A stretch of DNA of 64,000 nucleotides. Source: Lachnospiraceae bacterium (GTDB lineage: Bacteria; Bacillota; Clostridia; Lachnospirales; Lachnospiraceae). The notes below the pieces were generated by a model. The model did no database searches. It had not been told where the DNA came from and saw only the letters and a list, made by a program, of their open reading frames with translations. The stretch spans positions 1 to 64,000 of the forward strand of contig CAJSZQ010000016.1 of the NCBI GenBank assembly GCA_910574185.1, read 5' to 3'. Position numbers and translations under genes: made by a program. Of the stretch, positions 53,444 to 60,241 are shown piece after piece; positions within the stretch are counted from its first letter, which is position 1, and each line of letters begins with the position of its first letter.

Positions 53444-55480
53444 TTAGTCTTCTACTTTGCTAATCGCCTCCTTTCTAATGTATAAATACCGTTTTGTGTT
53501 CCCTTTTGGATTAGGTAATTTCCTTGACCTTTCTCGTTTTCCATCAGATTTCTCCAATATTTCCAGTGCCCCTAATCGTTCTAATAATCCAAAAATTTCA
53601 TCATCGTTTACAATCTCAATACGCTCTCCATATGACCTACAATACCCATCTATCAAACGTCTTAGTTCCTTGGTCTGTATAAATAAATAATTGTCATTTT
53701 CATATACCGTATACATTCGACTGCAATTTTCCGGAGACAGTACCTGTGGTACAAGAATTCCCTTTTCCAAAGCATCTCTTAAAACATCAATCAACAAAGT
53801 AGCCTTGTCTCTATACATAATTCGCATTTCCATATTAGATATTTCACAAGTTAAAATTTCATCTACACTTTTAATAAAGCTCGCAGCCTCTTCTTCTCTC
53901 CAGAATCCTCTTTCCTGAGCATACTTTCCAATCAGAATAGCTGAGATTCTTAACGTAGCATACATTTCCGCATAACGTGGGACACTAACCCGTATATATC
54001 CCCTCTGTTGAGGATATGCTTTATGAATAAATGAAACTATCTCTTCAAAATGCCCTGTAAGCCAGAAGATAAAATCGTAAAAGTATGTAGGCAGAATCCA
54101 ACGATTTTCCTGATAAAATTGTAACAAATTGTTATCTACGCTGTCAATTTGCAACTCAGTCAAGAACATTCGGCTTATGGAAGATGTCACTCCTGTTATG
54201 ATTTCCATCGTAAGTATACAGCCACCCCCAATTGGAAAGTGTGTGTGTTCTTTGCTTGCAGAAAAATCCAGCATTCTTTTCTTTGGCACGCGGTTTCCGT
54301 ATAAGCGCACAAGTTCATCCAATTTTTTATCCATGATCTGTTGTTCTCTTCTTGTCGAACCCGGCTTAAAGTCATCAACCAGTACAGGCGCATCTTTGTA
54401 CAATCCAAGCATCTTTTCGATACCGCAATTCGTTGCAGTGGCAAATTCTGCATCCGCAAACAATCTTTCGCGGTCAAAAAGCTTTGCTAAGGCTAAGACC
54501 ATGCTTGTTTTCCTACTATTCGTCACGCCAGATATCCCGAATACAAAATTCAACATATATCCTGCCTGCTCAAACAGTGTATTCAAAACAGTGGCATGTG
54601 TAAATAAAACCAGTTCTGTGCTTGCCCTCTTATCTTTGCACACATTACTCATATTCATTGCCATCTGAAACACTTCGGCACTGCCTATTTTTTCTTGTGA
54701 TATGTTCAAAATATACTTGTCATTGCTGTTTGTGTGGATAAACGCATTGTTCTCGCCAACAACTCCATTACTGTAAACATATCTCCATCCTTTATTATAT
54801 ATATTACGCCACCCTGCATTTGGGTATATGATTTCTTCTGGTACAAAGTCCTCCTCGATACATTCCTGCACAAGCATATCAAAATCCTCTTTTTGATCTT
54901 TATTTCGTGGTAGTGTCGCCAATGAATTCGTACAACGCTTCAGCCACTCTGTCTGTTTAATTTTATCTGCTTCAACAATTGCCTGCATTTGCTTAACTGC
55001 ACCCTTGCGCGCAAAAACAGTTACCAGTACGGAATAGCTTTCCTTTACCTGTTCCCCAGTTTCCGTATCAGTAATTTCTCTCACTCTTCTTTGCAATGTC
55101 AAGCTAAAGTTAAGGGATTTCGTTTGTAGCGGGATAAAACTGGGAACCATTGCTTTTTGTCTTGGGACATTACGCAATATATTTGCTTTGGCAGATGTTT
55201 GCTCACCATACTGTGCAAGACCTTCTGCCAGAAGCGGTGCAAAAATATTTTTGATTACATTCGCATTCTTATCTGAAGAAATGCTTTCACAGACTTCTTC
55301 TGCAAGAGCAGCACATTCCTCTGGCAGATATCGCATTCCCCTTTGAAGGTTTTCTTCTTTCACAGCTACCACCTTTGGTTCGTCTTCGTAAATCATCCCC
55401 CGTACCAATTCAGTATCATAGCTCATACCTTTCTTTAATTCTGTTGAATCTTCTGGCATTTGCCAATAATTTGGATTCAT
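53444..55480 (-). CDS. DUF927-like ATPase / replicative helicase-like protein
   Basis: 678 aa. A RecA/AAA-type core of the DUF927 family: GWRNIYNKGWRYVYSNG, Walker A in GISGVTNSRKTSMVLALAKL, Walker B APVLVDDFKPG, sensor region LTMEIITGVTSSISRM. The N-terminal 200 residues and C-terminal winged-helix-like region (LLERLGALEILEKSDGK) flank it. Relatives are plasmid and phage replication proteins with DNA-primase or helicase function. With the adjacent iteron-like repeats it could replicate the excised circle. The start has AGGAGG upstream. Confidence 0.75.
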   Translation of the reverse strand: MNPNYWQMPEDSTELKKGMSYDTELVRGMIYEDEPKVVAVKEENLQRGMRYLPEECAALAEEVCESISSDKNANVIKNIFAPLLAEGLAQYGEQTSAKANILRNVPRQKAMVPSFIPLQTKSLNFSLTLQRRVREITDTETGEQVKESYSVLVTVFARKGAVKQMQAIVEADKIKQTEWLKRCTNSLATLPRNKDQKEDFDMLVQECIEEDFVPEEIIYPNAGWRNIYNKGWRYVYSNGVVGENNAFIHTNSNDKYILNISQEKIGSAEVFQMAMNMSNVCKDKRASTELVLFTHATVLNTLFEQAGYMLNFVFGISGVTNSRKTSMVLALAKLFDRERLFADAEFATATNCGIEKMLGLYKDAPVLVDDFKPGSTRREQQIMDKKLDELVRLYGNRVPKKRMLDFSASKEHTHFPIGGGCILTMEIITGVTSSISRMFLTELQIDSVDNNLLQFYQENRWILPTYFYDFIFWLTGHFEEIVSFIHKAYPQQRGYIRVSVPRYAEMYATLRISAILIGKYAQERGFWREEEAASFIKSVDEILTCEISNMEMRIMYRDKATLLIDVLRDALEKGILVPQVLSPENCSRMYTVYENDNYLFIQTKELRRLIDGYCRSYGERIEIVNDDEIFGLLERLGALEILEKSDGKRERSRKLPNPKGNTKRYLYIRKEAISKVED

Positions 55481-56008
55481 TTCTGTACGCCTCCTTATTA
55501 TTGTTTCAAGAACATTTCTCTGTTCTCTATAAAAATGCTAACACGATTCTTCCCATATCGCAATCCATTTTTGTGTCTTTTTTACATTTTTGTCGTTTTA
55601 TACAATCCATTTTTTGTATATTTTCACCAATTTTTAAGTAATATATTGCTTGTTTCATTTTTTTCTTACATTTTTAACATCTTCAGCATTTTGCACAAAA
55701 AAAATACAGCTAATTGCTGTACTCCATTTATCCTATTCTTAAATCACTCTTAAGTTAGACATACACATACACTCATTTGATTATAAATAATCAAATGCCT
55801 TTTTATTGCTTAGATTTTCTTATAATTATTGCTTAGAATCAAGTATGTGTATGTCTATATATAATCATAACAGAATACCTACTCTTTATAAACCCTTTTT
55901 ATTATCTTGGTTCTCATAATTCTGCCTATCTTTTACAACTTTTTCCTTATCATACACGTAAAAAATAATTTGCTCAGCCTGATAACGTTCTATTTTGTTA
56001 CCATACTT
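55481..56008. other. 528-bp gap with long inverted repeats
   Basis: No gene. The ORFs are low-complexity A/T shadows. Contains the 15-bp inverted repeat at 55756-55857 and a CATTTGATTA/TAATCAAATG hairpin inside it. Confidence 0.6.
55756..55857. repeat. Perfect 15-bp inverted repeat flanking 72 bp
   Basis: TAGACATACACATAC (55756-55770) and its exact complement (55843-55857). Within are CATTTGATTA/TAATCAAATG and two direct TTATTGCTTAGA copies. It could be a recombination or replication signal of the element. Confidence 0.65.
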
Positions 56009-57715
56009 TTACTTATCCGACTTCTGTCCTTCCCCAAAACAAACCTCACAATCCTTCCGAAAGAATGATATCCCGTAACAATCAACCTTGCGATACCCTT
56101 CCGCGCGCAGTTCTTCTATATATTTTTTATCATGGATCTGCTTCAACGCCCTCTTTGCATCATTTTCCAAATCATCCACAGAATCCGAGACCTTCACTTC
56201 CACAATAAAGGCTCTTCCACGCAGCGAAGGACTTTTCACCATAATATCAGAACGCCCATTCCCCGACTCTCGGTTAGACTTCACCAGATAATTCTCACTC
56301 TGGCTTAATATTCCTGTCAGAAATCCATGATAAAAATTTTCCGCACTATCATAAAAACTAATGGTACGAAAAAGCTGACCATTTAATATATCCGTCATCC
56401 TATGGGCGTCCCCCTCTTCCATTGCCAGGTACAAATCATGAAAATCTTCTTTCTTTATAGCGGCTTTCAGCCAATTCAGAATCGTATTCTGATAAATTGT
56501 TTTTACTTCTATATTAGGTATACGCGCCCGTAAAAAGATAGAAGATTCCTTAAAATATTCACTCTCTTTTGTAAGATACCCTGTAAAATAGAGGAAATTC
56601 CACAAGTTCTCACCGTTACTGTACATATCCCCATAGGTAACTTCTTCATGGACCTGAATTTCTAAAATCCCGCCGCCTAAAAGCGTTTCAATCTGACCCT
56701 TAGTTTCCCGGTCTGCTCTAGCAATCAAGTCCTTTATAATGTCATTAGAACTTGTATTAATCCAATAGGGATGCGGGAAGGCTCCTACATCCGAATATAA
56801 ATCATACAAAAACTTAATCACACTCCAAGGATTATAAACTTCCGTATCTCCAAACAAATATCCGTCATACCATTCCTTCATTGTCGAAAAACGGCTTTCT
56901 GCTTCATAATAAGACATCATCTGGATAACTTCCTGCTCTGTAAAGCCAAAATGCTCACTGTATTTTTTATCAAGTACAGATATAATATTCAGATGATTCA
57001 ACCCGGTAAATATACTATCCTTTGAAATCCTCAGACACCCGGTAATAACAGCAAACTGCAAATAATTATTCGTTTTCAACGCTGATTCAAATAATGAACG
57101 GATAAAATCCACCATTTTCTCATAGAATCCTCTGAAATAAGCATTCTCAAGCGGCACATCATATTCATCTATCAAAATAACCGTCTTTTTATCCGTCGCC
57201 TCGTAAAGACATTTACTTAAGAACTCCAACGCTCCGGAATAATCATCATATTCTGCCTTTCGGTCGGCAATCTTCTGAAAGAGCCTCTTATCCTCTTCGT
57301 TCAATTTTTCGTTCGCCAATATATATCGATGTCTATGGAATTCGTCTGCAATTGCTCTTTTCATCTTACCATACGCGGACTCAAAAGTGGGTTGCTTTGC
57401 CGATTTCAGCGTTAAATCAATAACCGGATAGTCTCCCATATGTTGCGTGTATTTTTCGCCTTGCCCCATAATCTTTAAGCCTTGAAAGAGCGATTTATTC
57501 TCCTCATTTTTTTTCGCATCCCCTGTATCCTCAAAAAAGTAACGAAGCATACTTAGATTCAATGTCTTTCCAAATCTTCTTGGACGTGTAAACAAATTTA
57601 CTTTCCCCTTTAAGTCCAGTAATTCTTTTATGAACATTGTCTTATCTACATAGTAATATCCAGATTTTACTATATCTTCAAAGTTTTCAACACCAACAGG
57701 TAATGCCTTCTTCAT
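56009..57715 (-). CDS. DUF1703 AAA-ATPase-like protein with PD-(D/E)XK nuclease domain
   Basis: About 568 aa from ATG 57715 ([20 protein letters not shown]). N-terminal AAA-ATPase-like domain with [12 protein letters not shown], Walker A in [16 protein letters not shown] and Walker [11 protein letters not shown]. The C-terminal nuclease-like domain has the E-x-K strand in [16 protein letters not shown], preceded by [13 protein letters not shown] (the D). The family is abundant in gut anaerobes, often in multiple copies, with suspected roles in defence or mobile DNA. It is the gene nearest the 5' spoIIID junction and may be element cargo. Confidence 0.9.
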   Translation of the reverse strand: MKKALPVGVENFEDIVKSGYYYVDKTMFIKELLDLKGKVNLFTRPRRFGKTLNLSMLRYFFEDTGDAKKNEENKSLFQGLKIMGQGEKYTQHMGDYPVIDLTLKSAKQPTFESAYGKMKRAIADEFHRHRYILANEKLNEEDKRLFQKIADRKAEYDDYSGALEFLSKCLYEATDKKTVILIDEYDVPLENAYFRGFYEKMVDFIRSLFESALKTNNYLQFAVITGCLRISKDSIFTGLNHLNIISVLDKKYSEHFGFTEQEVIQMMSYYEAESRFSTMKEWYDGYLFGDTEVYNPWSVIKFLYDLYSDVGAFPHPYWINTSSNDIIKDLIARADRETKGQIETLLGGGILEIQVHEEVTYGDMYSNGENLWNFLYFTGYLTKESEYFKESSIFLRARIPNIEVKTIYQNTILNWLKAAIKKEDFHDLYLAMEEGDAHRMTDILNGQLFRTISFYDSAENFYHGFLTGILSQSENYLVKSNRESGNGRSDIMVKSPSLRGRAFIVEVKVSDSVDDLENDAKRALKQIHDKKYIEELRAEGYRKVDCYGISFFRKDCEVCFGEGQKSDK

Positions 57716-57873
57716 CACTACCACCCCCATCTGATACTATTTTTCATATTATAACCCATCCATCTCCATTTCACAATCGGTTTCCTTTGAACGGCAACAA
57801 TGCCACCTCCTGAATACTGCCGTATTCCCAGAGATGGCTCATGATATCTATTTGATTCTCCATATAAAACGTT

Positions 57874-58005
57874 CTATTTTGTTACTACTATATGAATCGT
57901 ACTTTTACTAACGCCGAATGCCTTTGCCGTCTGCCTCACCGTCGCCTTATTCTCAATGATATAATATGCAATCTCTACTGCTCTCTCCTCAATATAATCT
58001 TTCAT
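57874..58005 (-). CDS. spoIIID: spoIIID 5' part (codons 1-38), truncated by the element
   Basis: MKDYIEERAVEIAYYIIENK then ATVRQTAKAFGVSKSTIH, followed by five element-encoded codons (IVVTK) and TAG. The first 38 codons are the SpoIIID N-terminus: MKDYIEER is almost invariant, and VRQTAKAFGVSKSTIH is the helix-turn-helix up to the middle of the recognition helix. Without codons 39-84 the peptide should not work. The second half is at 37450-37593; fusion at the shared dinucleotides gives 84 aa, the normal size for Clostridia. AGGGG lies about 7 nt before the ATG. Confidence 0.93.
   Translation of the reverse strand: MKDYIEERAVEIAYYIIENKATVRQTAKAFGVSKSTIHIVVTK
57892..57900. other. Attachment-site junction at the spoIIID 5' part
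   Basis: Minus strand ACGATTCAT. Counterpart of 37591-37599; the shared bases are AC, AT and CA in register. Confidence 0.75.
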
Positions 58006-58033
58006 ACAAAACCCCTGCACTCATTGTTTTTAC

Positions 58034-58062
58034 AATGTATGCGGAGGTTTCATTTCTTATTC
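58034..58062 (-). promoter_or_regulatory. Sigma-E-like promoter for spoIIID
   Basis: Minus-strand CATACATT (58034-58041) fits the sigma-E -10 consensus CATACA-T. GAATAAG (58056-58062), 14 bp upstream, is an acceptable -35. The start point would be about 20 nt before the spoIIID ATG. spoIIID is a sigma-E gene in studied spore formers. Confidence 0.6.
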
Positions 58063-58851
58063 CCGAATCTTCTTCCCTTTTAATTTTACACAGGTTCTCA
58101 AATAAGACACTGCCACAACCAGCCAGATAAATGCCACCGTTACAATCGCCATAATCCCGGTATTAAAAAACAAATGTCCCAGCATTGTTATAAGAAGTAA
58201 CGCAGGAATTGTTTTATTTGTACAAAGATACGACTTATACGCGCTCCTGTATATTACCTCTTTCTCCGCCTCATCACAACTATCCAGCCACTGCTGCCGA
58301 AACTTTCCAGACGACGGATCGCCCTTCTTCTCAGGGTAAGCCTTCTGAACCTGCTTCACATATCGGATCTGCCAAAATCCGTCATATGTATAACACGCCA
58401 GGAATATCAGACACGCCGCCAGCATCCTTGCTATATTACCGCTAATATACTTCATCGAATATCCTGCCGATATTACCAGAATACACAATACCTGTGAAAT
58501 AAGGTTTGCTATCGTTCCATATGCGCCCATTTTTTCTTCTTCATATTCCCACTGGTCGCATTCTTCATCTTCTGTCTCAAGAATTTTACTGCATATCATC
58601 CTCTGCTTTTTTAAATTAATTTCTCCATAAACAACGGACGCCAGCATAATAACCGCAAGCGCCGGAACCATAATACTCTGTATCCCTTCCAACACATAAG
58701 ATACGCCGCCTTCCACAGTATTCACTCCCCCATTCGCCAGAATAGTTGCGCCCAGCAGGCCCAGCGCCCCGCCGCCAATTGCTGAAATCAACATAAAAAG
58801 CCCCATTCTTTTATAGGAATTCATGTTTTTAATTTTCACGTTTTTCGTCAT
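58057..58851 (-). CDS. DUF3169 family membrane protein
   Basis: About 264 aa from ATG 58851 (MTKNVKIKNMNSYKRMG) with GAGGAGG 6 nt upstream. Helices at about residues 15-37, 50-70, 110-150 and 205-250 (paired). Matches DUF3169 in layout, including GGGALGLLGATILANGGVN-like loop sequence. Such genes usually sit behind an XRE regulator, as here, with a 23-bp overlap. The role is unknown, perhaps envelope stress. Confidence 0.8.
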   Translation of the reverse strand: MTKNVKIKNMNSYKRMGLFMLISAIGGGALGLLGATILANGGVNTVEGGVSYVLEGIQSIMVPALAVIMLASVVYGEINLKKQRMICSKILETEDEECDQWEYEEEKMGAYGTIANLISQVLCILVISAGYSMKYISGNIARMLAACLIFLACYTYDGFWQIRYVKQVQKAYPEKKGDPSSGKFRQQWLDSCDEAEKEVIYRSAYKSYLCTNKTIPALLLITMLGHLFFNTGIMAIVTVAFIWLVVAVSYLRTCVKLKGKKIRE

Positions 58852-59074
58852 CTTTTTCCTCCTCCTCATATACAAATATGTCCTCAACCTTTACTCTGCA
58901 AATCTTTGCAATCTTTAATGCCAAAGTCACCGACGGCGAATAATCGCCTCTCTCAATTAAACTAATCGTCTGCCTGGATACTCCTGCCAGACGCCCCAGC
59001 TCTGTCTGATTTATACCAAGCTCAGAACGGTACTTTTTCAAATTATTCACTAACCCCAACTCATCATCTCCCAT
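58829..59074 (-). CDS. XRE-family regulator of the DUF3169 unit
   Basis: About 81 aa from the ATG at 59074 (MGDDELGLVNNLKKYR). HTH: LKKYRSELGINQTELGRLAG, VSRQTISLIERGDYSPSVTL, then ALKIAKICRVKVEDIFVYEE. An ATG at 59125 is in frame and has GAGG nearby, but that region holds a palindromic operator and the probable transcription start, so I prefer the later start; a GTG at about 59056 is also possible. Translationally coupled to the DUF3169 gene. Confidence 0.85.
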   Translation of the reverse strand: MGDDELGLVNNLKKYRSELGINQTELGRLAGVSRQTISLIERGDYSPSVTLALKIAKICRVKVEDIFVYEEEEKDDEKREN

Positions 59075-59099
59075 TTCTGTTGTTAGATGTCTGTTTGTT

Positions 59100-59155
59100 T
59101 TGACAAATATATTTGTCATCTTCATCTTACCTCTGACAACTATATTTGTCAATAT
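59100..59155 (-). promoter_or_regulatory. Promoter with two palindromic operators
   Basis: TGACAAATATATTTGTCA (59103-59120 region) is a perfect 18-bp palindrome, and a near copy with one centre change lies about 37 bp away. TTGACA followed by TAAGAT at 17 bp overlaps them. This is the layout of autorepression by the XRE protein. Confidence 0.7.
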
Positions 59156-59192
59156 CAAATTGACAACTTTTCCCGTCAACATTGTAATTACA

Positions 59193-59432
59193 GTTACAGT
59201 TCACAGGTCATTTGGTAAACAACGAGTTGAATCAGGAGTATGTCTCAAAGCAGACAATTCAGGAGTGTTTTTCATGGAATTGAACTAACAGCTTATGCAG
59301 GCTTAGACGCAAAGGCTTTCCTGAGCGGCTTAGTCTGCGTTAGCTGATAGTTCAATGGAATGTTACTCCGTCTGCTTAGAAGACATGCTCCTGATTCAAC
59401 CCGCGTCCGGCAGGCGACGTGTGAACAATAAC
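59193..59432. repeat. Long-hairpin repeat, copy B (about 240 bp)
   Basis: Same orientation as, and about 90% identical to, copy A at 27720-27958, including the ends GTTACAGTTCACA and GTGAACAATAAC. Base changes are often on paired positions, so the fold is kept. Confidence 0.9.
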
Positions 59433-59457
59433 TAATTGCATTGCTCTTTAAGAGTTC

Positions 59458-59916
59458 CTATCCCAGCAACTCGCCTTCCAGATACTTACCATCTTTATAT
59501 TCAAAGAAAAATTCTGAATATTGCTCTGTCTCAAATATCTGCAGCAACTCCCTCATATTCCAAATCAAATTAGCGTTGTCAATATCTTTACGCTCCAGCC
59601 AGAAAACTCTGCCTTCATCAGAAGATTTTAACGTACCGTCAAATTTATCTGTCTTATACAATAATACGATATATCTTGTTCCATCTTCCTGAATCCAATC
59701 CTTGAATCCGCAGGGCTGCGGATGATATATCATCAGGCCTGTTTCCTCTTTTATTTCACGAATAACGGAGTCCCTTAAATTTTCACCAGGCTCAACATGT
59801 CCTCCCGGAAATACAAGCCCTCCTCTGTACTTTGTTCCTCTTTTTTCCTGTACTAAAATCCGATTATCATCATATATCAAACACATATTTGTTAGTTCGA
59901 CTGGCTGCGTTCTCAT
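59458..59916 (-). CDS. NUDIX hydrolase (MutT-like)
   Basis: 152 aa from ATG 59916 (MRTQPVELTNMCLIYDDN). The Nudix box is complete: GGHVEPGENLRDSVIREIKE followed by ETGL (G-x5-E-x7-REUXEE). Closest in style to 8-oxo-dGTP diphosphatase/MutT-like proteins, with LVQEKRGTKYRGGLVFPGGH before the box. The substrate is not certain. GAGGTG precedes the ATG; a GTG four codons earlier is also possible. Confidence 0.93.
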   Translation of the reverse strand: MRTQPVELTNMCLIYDDNRILVQEKRGTKYRGGLVFPGGHVEPGENLRDSVIREIKEETGLMIYHPQPCGFKDWIQEDGTRYIVLLYKTDKFDGTLKSSDEGRVFWLERKDIDNANLIWNMRELLQIFETEQYSEFFFEYKDGKYLEGELLG

Positions 59917-60004
59917 ATTACACCTCACATTTGTTTTCTTGCATAATTATAACAGCATTTTCAAATAACTCACACTGTTTTTTGATTATTCCAATGCTTA
60001 TATT

Positions 60005-60044
60005 GTTACGGTTCACACGTTGGCCAGCGGTCGCGGATTGAATC
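60005..60044. repeat. Fragment of the long-hairpin repeat (inverted right end)
   Basis: The 40 bp starting GTTACGGTTCACACG and ending GCGGATTGAATC align without gaps to the reverse complement of the right end of copies A and B. The rest of the 59917-60241 gap has no gene. Confidence 0.65.
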
Positions 60045-60142
60045 CGGCGAATTGCCGTCACATTCTGCAGCAAAGACTTTTGGCATTCTAATCAAAGTTA
60101 TGCAAAAATAACAAATGGAATATTTCACTTATCCTAATTGCA

Positions 60143-60224
60143 TCACGTGAAATTAAATTTTTCACGTATTTTTATTTTTTTCTATTTATTTTTATGTATT
60201 CACGTGTTAGAATAGATTTATAAT
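60143..60224 (+). promoter_or_regulatory. Promoter region of the restriction gene with three TCACGT sites
   Basis: TCACGTGA (60143), TTCACGTA (60161) and TTCACGTG (60199), spaced 19 and 38 bp apart, precede TATAAT (60219-60224). GAGGAGG then leads to the ATG at 60242. Regularly spaced sites suggest an operator or the methylation target of the system. Confidence 0.5.
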
Positions 60225-60241
60225 ACGAGGAGGTATTCTCG

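Larger units (their letters stand above)
37594..57891. mobile_element. 20.3-kb integrative element interrupting spoIIID
   Basis: Bounded by the two spoIIID halves. It carries a large serine recombinase at one end. Inside are a Rad52-like annealing protein, a YqaJ exonuclease gene (frameshifted), DUF932, XRE regulators, relaxase and MobC-like genes with an oriT-like repeat, an excisionase-like gene, RtcB-PrfH, a DUF927-like ATPase and a DUF1703 ATPase. There are no capsid, tail or type IV secretion genes. It therefore looks like a mobilizable integrative element or phage-satellite hybrid, not a full prophage. The exact core may differ by a few bases. Confidence 0.88.

Noticed and set aside
37594..57891. 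Element as a complete prophage
   Set aside because: No capsid, portal, terminase, tail or lysis genes seen, while relaxase and MobC-like genes are present.
57731..58056. Gap before the DUF3169 gene as empty intergenic DNA
   Set aside because: It contains the first 38 codons of spoIIID, too short for routine gene calling.
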